64,000 nt of DNA, taken from contig CAMVEB010000010.1 in the NCBI GenBank assembly GCA_947166385.1, forward strand, positions 1-64,000, given 5' to 3'. A program made the translations under genes and the position numbers. Source of the DNA: an uncultured Clostridia bacterium. GTDB taxonomy: Bacteria; Bacillota; Clostridia; Christensenellales; Aristaeellaceae. The number at the start of each line of letters is the position of its first letter. Position 1 is the stretch's first letter. Under the pieces are notes generated by a model. It was given only the letters and a program-made list of their open reading frames with translations, did no database searches and was not told the DNA's origin. Of the stretch, positions 59,218 to 64,000 are shown one piece after another.

Positions 59218-61261
59218 TTCCTGCGTCCTCCTTAAAGGGAAAACCTTCGATTTCATTCATGTCTACCTGTGTGAAACCTTCCGCCCAGCTGTATGCGGGC
59301 ACTCCGCCTCTGATATCCGTCATGGTCTTGCATGTGCCGTCGAAATAGAGAAGAATCATTTCATCCACAACACCGAGATCACGGTTTTTCATGATTTCAA
59401 TCGCATTGCCGACATCCGGGGCAATGTTCAGCTTCGGATAGATCTCTTTTACCCTGGTGAGGAAATCGTTATTCACCCGATGTACCATGAACACGTTGTC
59501 CGCTGTGTTGCTCAGGTCGCCGGTGCCGCTGATATCATTCTTCCGCAGGAACGATTCCGTCTTTCGCGGATGGCAGATAAAGTGGATGTGAACATTCAGC
59601 TGCTTTGCCGCCTGTGAAAGGGTCTGAACGATTTGAGACTGGATCTCATACTTGTCCGAGGTTCCGACAGGCAGGTTCAGCGACATCAGATTGTCTATGA
59701 TGACAACATCAGACCCCTTTTCCTTCACCCAGTTAAAGATGACCGATGCTACAGTTTCCCAATTGCTGCCGTAATCGTTGTTGTAAATCGCCAGCGATCC
59801 GCTCAGTCGTTTGTTCAGGTATTCCTTAATTCCGGCTTTCAGGCGGTAATGCCGGGGAGACAGTGGGTCTTCCTCCACATTGTCCCGACCGGCTGCCTGC
59901 AGATACAGCCAGTACTTGACAAGCTTTGGCGGCATCTCGCCGGAGAACATGGCAACCTTATATCCCTGGTGAACAGCTGTAAGACCTAGCTGACTGACCA
60001 GTGTCGACTTGCCGGAAGAGTTTGATCCCGACCAGATCGAGAGCTCGCCCTTGTTGAATCCGCCGATCAGCGCGTCCAGCTTTCCGAGCTTGGACTGAAT
60101 AGTGGTGATTTTGCTGCGGTCATAGTCTTCAACATCGGCAATGTCCAGCATCGTAGGCTTCTGAACGACTGCCGGGGCCTGCTGCACAGCTGTGGCGGGA
60201 GCAGCCGTCTGCGAAACCTGTTCGCTGCCGTTTGAGATTCGCGGCAGCGGAGCGACCTGCTGAGCCTGAAACACACTGTTGGAATAAGCGGAAGGATCGA
60301 CTTTCGCCCGAAACTCATGCCAGCCAAAGCCTGAGCAGCCATTGTGAAAACATTTGAAGCCTAACCGCCCGTCGTTTGAGACAAACACAGCCGAATCCGG
60401 TGCCTTGTGATCACTGTTGAAAGGGCATTCCGACAGGATGTACTTGGTCAGGTTGCCGCTTTCGATCTTCCGGGCCACGCTGATATTGTGGCTGGCCAGG
60501 AAAGAATCCATATCGAACGGAGTCGAGGCATATCTGTTCGATAAAGTACTCGAGGGCGTCATCTTTTCCCACTCGCCGGCAACCGCTCTTACAAGCGCCA
60601 TGGGTGTAGGCTGAATGGGGTTCGGCGCGTGAAGAATCTTGCTTTCCCTGTGGGGACGTTCGGGAGAATTCGCGCCTTTGCGGGCAACCGTGCCGTAGAG
60701 TTTCGTGATTCTGGCCGGGTTGTAAACCGCTGTGTCAATCTGTACCGCTTCGGAAGAGAACCACAGATCCAGCACTTTCAGGAACTGGGAAATGATATCT
60801 TTGCTTGAAATCTCTGCCTTGATCTTGTACAGCAGGTGATAACCGTTTCCGCTGTCGGCGGCGATCGGTTCGCTGAATCCCAGCTTTTTCAGGTGCAGAT
60901 AGACAGCCCTGGCTGTTTTACGGGCTTGTTCTTTTTCACCGTCTGTGGCGCTTACGCCGGAAGGACGAACGGGATCGGCATCAATCAGAATCCAGCTGTA
61001 GCCGATAATGTCCCGATCTGAGGTCGTTTCCTTGGGATTGGGCATCAGGACTTCCCGCTGCGCCCGGGAATAACAGCCCGGATCAATGCAGTTCATGGTC
61101 TGATAAAAGGTACGGCCCTTATAACGTGCAAGTTGCTTTTCGATATTGGCGCTGTTTGCCTTAAAAAGCCCGCTGATTGTAGGCTTAGGATCAATGCTGC
61201 GGATCTCGATAACATCTTCCGGATCATGAAGCAGCAGAAGACTACTCAGTATTCCGTCCAT
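59186..61261 (-). CDS. Primase-helicase fusion (AEP-like primase and RecA/DnaB-like ATPase)
   Basis: The product has 691 residues. The N-terminal region resembles archaeo-eukaryotic primase/polymerases: catalytic DAD (94-96) after a hydrophobic strand, and DSGNGYHLL (136-144) carrying the motif II histidine. A zinc-binding segment lies near 277-320 (ECPFNSDHK, KCFHNGCSG). The C-terminal RecA-fold helicase has Walker A SGSNSSGKST near 414 and Walker B VVIIDNL near 520. It would prime and unwind for autonomous element replication. The ATG at 61261 follows GAGGAG, and it overlaps its upstream neighbour by 16 bp. Confidence 0.82.
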   Translation of the reverse strand: MDGILSSLLLLHDPEDVIEIRSIDPKPTISGLFKANSANIEKQLARYKGRTFYQTMNCIDPGCYSRAQREVLMPNPKETTSDRDIIGYSWILIDADPVRPSGVSATDGEKEQARKTARAVYLHLKKLGFSEPIAADSGNGYHLLYKIKAEISSKDIISQFLKVLDLWFSSEAVQIDTAVYNPARITKLYGTVARKGANSPERPHRESKILHAPNPIQPTPMALVRAVAGEWEKMTPSSTLSNRYASTPFDMDSFLASHNISVARKIESGNLTKYILSECPFNSDHKAPDSAVFVSNDGRLGFKCFHNGCSGFGWHEFRAKVDPSAYSNSVFQAQQVAPLPRISNGSEQVSQTAAPATAVQQAPAVVQKPTMLDIADVEDYDRSKITTIQSKLGKLDALIGGFNKGELSIWSGSNSSGKSTLVSQLGLTAVHQGYKVAMFSGEMPPKLVKYWLYLQAAGRDNVEEDPLSPRHYRLKAGIKEYLNKRLSGSLAIYNNDYGSNWETVASVIFNWVKEKGSDVVIIDNLMSLNLPVGTSDKYEIQSQIVQTLSQAAKQLNVHIHFICHPRKTESFLRKNDISGTGDLSNTADNVFMVHRVNNDFLTRVKEIYPKLNIAPDVGNAIEIMKNRDLGVVDEMILLYFDGTCKTMTDIRGGVPAYSWAEGFTQVDMNEIEGFPFKEDAGNGTDSDIGRT

Positions 61262-61968
61262 GCGGATCGCTCCTCTCTTTCGCTCAGGTCGATATAGTCT
61301 TCCCATTTTCCGTCAAGCCATTTTGCTGCCCTGGGGATATACTTGCCGTTATCCTGAAGCCATTCTCTGGAGCACTTTGCGTTCTCCAGTGCCGCAATCA
61401 GGGTTTCTGTCGGCACTTTCATCTCCATCCAGGCTTTTCTGGCCGCGGATTTCTCCTCATGCCGGGGGTATGCTTTCCAGAAGATTTCGAAAACCTGGTC
61501 GCGGTAAGAAAGTGTTCTTGGTCTTTCTTGGTTATATTTTTGGTTGTGCTCATTTCGTGGGCAGCCAATGCCCATATCGTGAGCAGCTACGTTCATATCT
61601 TGGGCATTTGTGCCCATATTGTGGGCAACTGGGCTTGTCGGCATGGCGGTTGCTGGCCTGACATTCTCCTGACAGATCTCACTCCAGCCGATCACCGTGT
61701 ACAATGCTCCGTCAGAGTTGCGAGAAACGCTGATGAGTCCTTTGCAGAACAGGGATTCAATGTGCTTTGCTGTTCCGTTTCTGCTCCATCCGAGGGCTTT
61801 TGCGATACTGACAACGGACGATTGAAACTGTCCAGGCTTCAGATGTCCGTAAAAGTTATGGCTGGCGCGAAGCAGAAAAAAGAAATACAGTGCCGCATCA
61901 TATCCGTCTTCCCAGATACGCGAATCCAGAATGGTTCTGGAGATTTTGACAAAACCCGTAGGTTCCAT
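61246..61968 (-). CDS. DnaD-like/winged-helix replication initiator
   Basis: This protein of about 240 residues has an N-terminal winged helix (about 30-90) with the SIAKALGWSRNGTAKHIESLFCKGLISV recognition region. A linker rich in Asn, Met and Ala follows, then a C-terminal domain with FWKAYPRHEEKSAARKAWMEM and WLQDNGKYIPRAAKWLDGKWEDY. The last pattern is common in phage and element replication proteins that load helicases. The ATG at 61968 follows AGGTGA. It directly precedes the primase-helicase gene. Confidence 0.75.
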   Translation of the reverse strand: MEPTGFVKISRTILDSRIWEDGYDAALYFFFLLRASHNFYGHLKPGQFQSSVVSIAKALGWSRNGTAKHIESLFCKGLISVSRNSDGALYTVIGWSEICQENVRPATAMPTSPVAHNMGTNAQDMNVAAHDMGIGCPRNEHNQKYNQERPRTLSYRDQVFEIFWKAYPRHEEKSAARKAWMEMKVPTETLIAALENAKCSREWLQDNGKYIPRAAKWLDGKWEDYIDLSEREERSAWTEY

Positions 61969-61990
61969 GTTATTCACCTGCCAATCAATC

Positions 61991-62021
61991 CCCCAGAGCA
62001 GGCAGACCGCCTGCCCTGGGG
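61991..62021 (-). terminator. Strong intercistronic hairpin upstream of the initiator gene
   Basis: A 13-bp stem with a single wobble pair (61991-62003 with 62009-62021, 5-nt loop) lies just ahead of the initiator ribosome site. It has no T tract, so it is likely an mRNA stability element, processing site or translational control element rather than a terminator. Confidence 0.6.
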
Positions 62022-62034
62022 ATAAGGTATTGGA

Positions 62035-62751
62035 TCAGAAGGGAGTATCCTGATCATCGGTATAGTGCATCGGAAGCAGAGATGCTTCAGGCGCGTACAT
62101 TGTGGGTGAGACGACTGGAGCAGTCGGCGGTATCGCTTCCGGCATGGGAGGAATAGCGCTTGCAGGGATAACAGGAGCAATCGCTTGCTGGATCGTATCC
62201 GGAATCTGTCTTGCCGCGGATGAAACAGGTGGATAGCCCTGGACGATATGGGATGCACGGCGCTTCATGGGACGGAATGTTCCATTGCGGATCACGGAAA
62301 CAGGAATGAATTTGCCGATTTCTGTAAAAATGCAGCCGTTGTATTCGTTTTCCCGAACAGAGATTCCGACCGTCATTCCTTTCAGGGAATCGGTGTTCCA
62401 GTTCCAGTTGAATCCTGGATTGCTTGCCATGATTGCTCCCATAGTCAGATTGAAGCGGTCCAGCATCCACAGATCTTCCTGCTGAAGATTGTTGGTCGGG
62501 CAGAAAATCCTGTAGACTCCGCGGTAACGGGCCGGATACTGGCCGCCTTCCTGCGCACGGTAGTCCTTCAGGAAAAATCCGGCATACGGGCCTTCCGTGA
62601 TTTCCACTGTGAAAACCAGCATCTGGTTTCCATCAGCACGGTTTTCCGCACGGGCATCCTGGATCACAGCGATATAACCGCCAACCGGCAGCTGTGCGCG
62701 GAACTGTTCCTGCATGGGCCTGAAGCCGTTGAAGGGATTCACATTACTCAT
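62035..62751 (-). CDS. DUF669/SSB-like single-strand DNA-binding protein
   Basis: This 238-residue protein has an N-terminal beta-rich domain (VGGYIAVIQDARAENRADGNQMLVFTVEITEGPYAG), like the DUF669 phage proteins that act as single-strand-binding proteins. A Pro/Ala-rich linker (about 180-215) leads to a C-terminal tail ending DDQDTPF. That tail closely copies the acidic D-D-D-I-P-F tip by which SSBs recruit partners. The start at 62751 follows GGAGG. Its place before the initiator and primase-helicase supports a replication role. Confidence 0.78.
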   Translation of the reverse strand: MSNVNPFNGFRPMQEQFRAQLPVGGYIAVIQDARAENRADGNQMLVFTVEITEGPYAGFFLKDYRAQEGGQYPARYRGVYRIFCPTNNLQQEDLWMLDRFNLTMGAIMASNPGFNWNWNTDSLKGMTVGISVRENEYNGCIFTEIGKFIPVSVIRNGTFRPMKRRASHIVQGYPPVSSAARQIPDTIQQAIAPVIPASAIPPMPEAIPPTAPVVSPTMYAPEASLLPMHYTDDQDTPF

Positions 62752-63022
62752 CTTCTTCATCCTCCTCATTTCCGTCAGTCAGAAGCATTGGAGCGATTAT
62801 CGTTTCCAGGACTTGTATCTGGTTCATCCATGCCTTTCGCATATAGCAGCGAACGCAAATGTACTCTCGAGCAAAAAAGTTCGGGCTTTCCCTTGATGGG
62901 AATACAGCATCAATCATTGAAAACGTCTTTCCGCACCGCGTGCACGTGGTAAATGTGTTTTCAATGGTTACTCCGAGAATCTCTCCGGGTGCTACGTCTT
63001 TGGGTACCTTGATAAAAACCAC
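62744..63022 (-). CDS. Small zinc-binding protein
   Basis: This 92-residue protein has two CxxC pairs (TTCTRCGKTF and YICVRCYMRK), expected to bind zinc, and a very acidic C-terminus (GNEEDEEDE). The most likely start is GTG at 63022, preceded by AAAAGGAGG at 8 bp. The frame runs on to a GTG at 63064 inside the duplicated control element, without a site. It is the first gene behind that element. The function is unknown; replication or regulation is likely. Confidence 0.65.
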   Translation of the reverse strand: MVFIKVPKDVAPGEILGVTIENTFTTCTRCGKTFSMIDAVFPSRESPNFFAREYICVRCYMRKAWMNQIQVLETIIAPMLLTDGNEEDEEDE

Positions 63023-63056
63023 TTTTTCGTCCTCCTTTTGGGGGCCGTTTTTTTTG

Positions 63057-63114
63057 CCCCTCACTTGATGTGGTAAAAAATCGCTGTTTTAAGTCACTTT
63101 TTGAAAAATTTCTT
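63057..63114 (-). repeat. Right copy of the 58-bp duplicated control element
   Basis: This is the same 58 bp as 13073-13130, with four mismatches and in the same orientation. Here it lies 35 bp upstream of the zinc protein, at the head of the replication module and just below the sigma-like gene. The shared core GTGACTTAAAACAG plus TTTTTTACCACATCAAG should be the functional part. Confidence 0.75.
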
Positions 63115-63186
63115 TGAATAAAATTGAATCCTTGTGCTTACCAACAGGGATGAGCCCTTTGTTTTCAATGCTTGCAGGCTTATAGA

Positions 63187-63693
63187 TCACTCGAAATTTG
63201 TGACGTAGTAATCACGCAGCTCCTTCAGCAGCTTCCGGATGCGGCGATTTGCGGTTTTCTGCGGAATCCCAAGACGGCTCCCGATCTCATAACTGGTGAG
63301 CTTTTCCATGCACATCGTTAAGATGAGATCCCCATCCTCACAGATGAGCCGAGCCTGGGCGAACATGCGCTCAATGGTGTCTGTATGTTCGGCAATCTCC
63401 GCGGGGCCGGGCGTCGGATCAACAGCCAGGTGTTCCCCGTAGGCAACGCTGTGTTCCGGATCATCGGTCATAAAGGTTTCTTCGTAGCTGACAAAGATGC
63501 CGGAAAAGTGCCAGGGACAGATTGCACAGTCACCATTGCAGCGCCAGTAGCTTGTCTGCCCGCAGGTGCCGTTTTTACGCGCTTCATTACGAGTATCATT
63601 GATCATCTTGTACCAACTCCTTTTCATTTCACCGGTGATTTCGATTTCGATTCCATTGATTTTGATCGTGACTTTCTTTTCCTGAGACTTCAT
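63187..63693 (-). CDS. Sigma-region-4-like HTH regulator
   Basis: This 168-residue protein has a middle cluster of cysteines (TCGQTSYWRCNGDCAICPWH) that could bind metal. The C-terminal helix-turn-helix (KLTSYEIGSRLGIPQKTANRRIRKLLKELRDYY) resembles region 4 of sigma factors and phage late activators. It is transcribed just upstream of the right copy of the duplicated element, which suggests it may recognise that element. The ribosome site is GGAGG. The N-terminal part has no region-2 motif, so it is not a complete sigma factor. Confidence 0.72.
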   Translation of the reverse strand: MKSQEKKVTIKINGIEIEITGEMKRSWYKMINDTRNEARKNGTCGQTSYWRCNGDCAICPWHFSGIFVSYEETFMTDDPEHSVAYGEHLAVDPTPGPAEIAEHTDTIERMFAQARLICEDGDLILTMCMEKLTSYEIGSRLGIPQKTANRRIRKLLKELRDYYVTNFE

Positions 63694-64000
63694 GCTTCCG
63701 ATTCCTCCGTTCGTTTTTTCCGAATGGAGGAATCAGCCAAAGAAGGGTGCATTTAATAGCGCTGCCAACCATAGCGAACTCTCCATTCGTGTGGTCTGCA
63801 GCAACCCTTGCTCAGGTTGTGCGGGTATGTCGGCTGGCTTTCGGTAAGCAAGCCCCGCGGAAAAACGCGTGTCGCAGGGACCTCCGGTCAGCGTCCTCGG
63901 ATTTATTATTCTTTTCCCGGAAACGCGGTCTGGTTATTGATTTGCGGCCGTGAGGGAGAAGCATAATAACTGGTTTGGTGTGTCCTCATCGGGAGGACTG
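63694..64000. other. Non-coding right edge with inverted repeats
   Basis: No gene is supported in the last 307 bp. Several short stems are visible: GTCCTC/GAGGAC near the end, GCAA/TTGC, and nested GCGGG/CCCGC pairs around 63830-63860. On the minus strand this is the leader of the sigma-like gene. It could hold its promoter, a structured RNA, an origin or the right end of the element. The sequence does not identify which. Confidence 0.4.

Noticed and set aside
13073..63114. The duplicated 58-bp element as the attachment sites of the ICE
   Set aside because: Both copies lie inside the element, upstream of operons. The left copy is internal to the integrase and would leave int and the four-HTH gene outside an excised circle.
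63694..64000. Known riboswitch or hammerhead-type RNA at the right edge
   Set aside because: Stems are visible but no conserved riboswitch or ribozyme core was recognised. It is kept only as unexplained structured DNA.
1..64000. CRISPR arrays, tRNA, rRNA, insertion sequences, antibiotic resistance genes
   Set aside because: No regular spaced repeats, no tRNA or rRNA sequence, no transposase motif and no recognised resistance gene were seen.

Overview
The window reads as part of the chromosome of a gut-type Clostridia (Firmicutes). The evidence is the AGGAGG ribosome binding sites, a DUF4317 protein, Maff2-, PcfB- and DUF4315/4366-type conjugation proteins, and SpaA/Cna-B surface proteins. 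I cannot name the species. Nearly every gene is on the minus strand. No rRNA, tRNA, CRISPR array, insertion sequence or resistance gene was seen.

Right to left, about 10.3-64 kb is one large integrative and conjugative element (ICE). (1) 63.7-58.2 kb is a replication module: a sigma-region-4-like regulator, a zinc protein, a DUF669/SSB-like protein with an acidic D-x-P-F tail, a DnaD-like initiator, a primase-helicase fusion, small proteins and a second HTH regulator. It ends at a bidirectional terminator. (2) 58.2-57.2 kb is plus-strand cargo, an HD hydrolase overlapping a solitary HsdR-N-like nuclease domain. (3) 56.8-55.0 kb is parA/parB. (4) 55.0-46.5 kb is a surface locus: a class B-like sortase, a thioester-domain adhesin, two multi-domain Cna-B/SpaA proteins and a small secreted protein. 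(5) 46.4-36.0 kb is the type IV secretion machine: PcfB, VirD4, Maff2, TrbL/VirB6, PrgI, VirB4 and two NlpC/P60 cell-wall hydrolases. An AbrB-PIN toxin-antitoxin pair sits in the middle of it. (6) 36.0-17.2 kb is the transfer and processing block: topoisomerase III, a YodL protein, a 2,424-residue ArdC/methylase/helicase protein, a CHC2 primase-like protein, MobC and the MOBP relaxase. (7) 17.1-13.4 kb is small accessory cargo. (8) 13.3-10.3 kb holds a strongly folded candidate oriT, an excisionase-like gene, a four-HTH protein and the tyrosine integrase.

A 58-bp sequence (four mismatches) occurs twice, 49,984 bp apart. One copy is directly upstream of the excisionase-integrase genes and the other directly upstream of the replication module. 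This suggests that excision and replication share one control signal.

Left of the integrase lie a DUF4317 gene with its own promoter and terminator, and then a compact five-gene operon (8.6-0.3 kb) with a clear promoter. It encodes a large membrane protein, a TerB-like protein, a Gly/Ala-rich membrane protein, an unknown helical protein, and a 1,231-residue fusion of a Ser/Thr kinase with an NB-ARC/STAND ATPase and helical repeats. I recognise no named system with this composition. It is the best candidate for an undescribed system, most plausibly defence or stress signalling.

Inverted repeats, many with T tracts on the transcribed strand, punctuate the minus-strand operons and divide them into expression segments.
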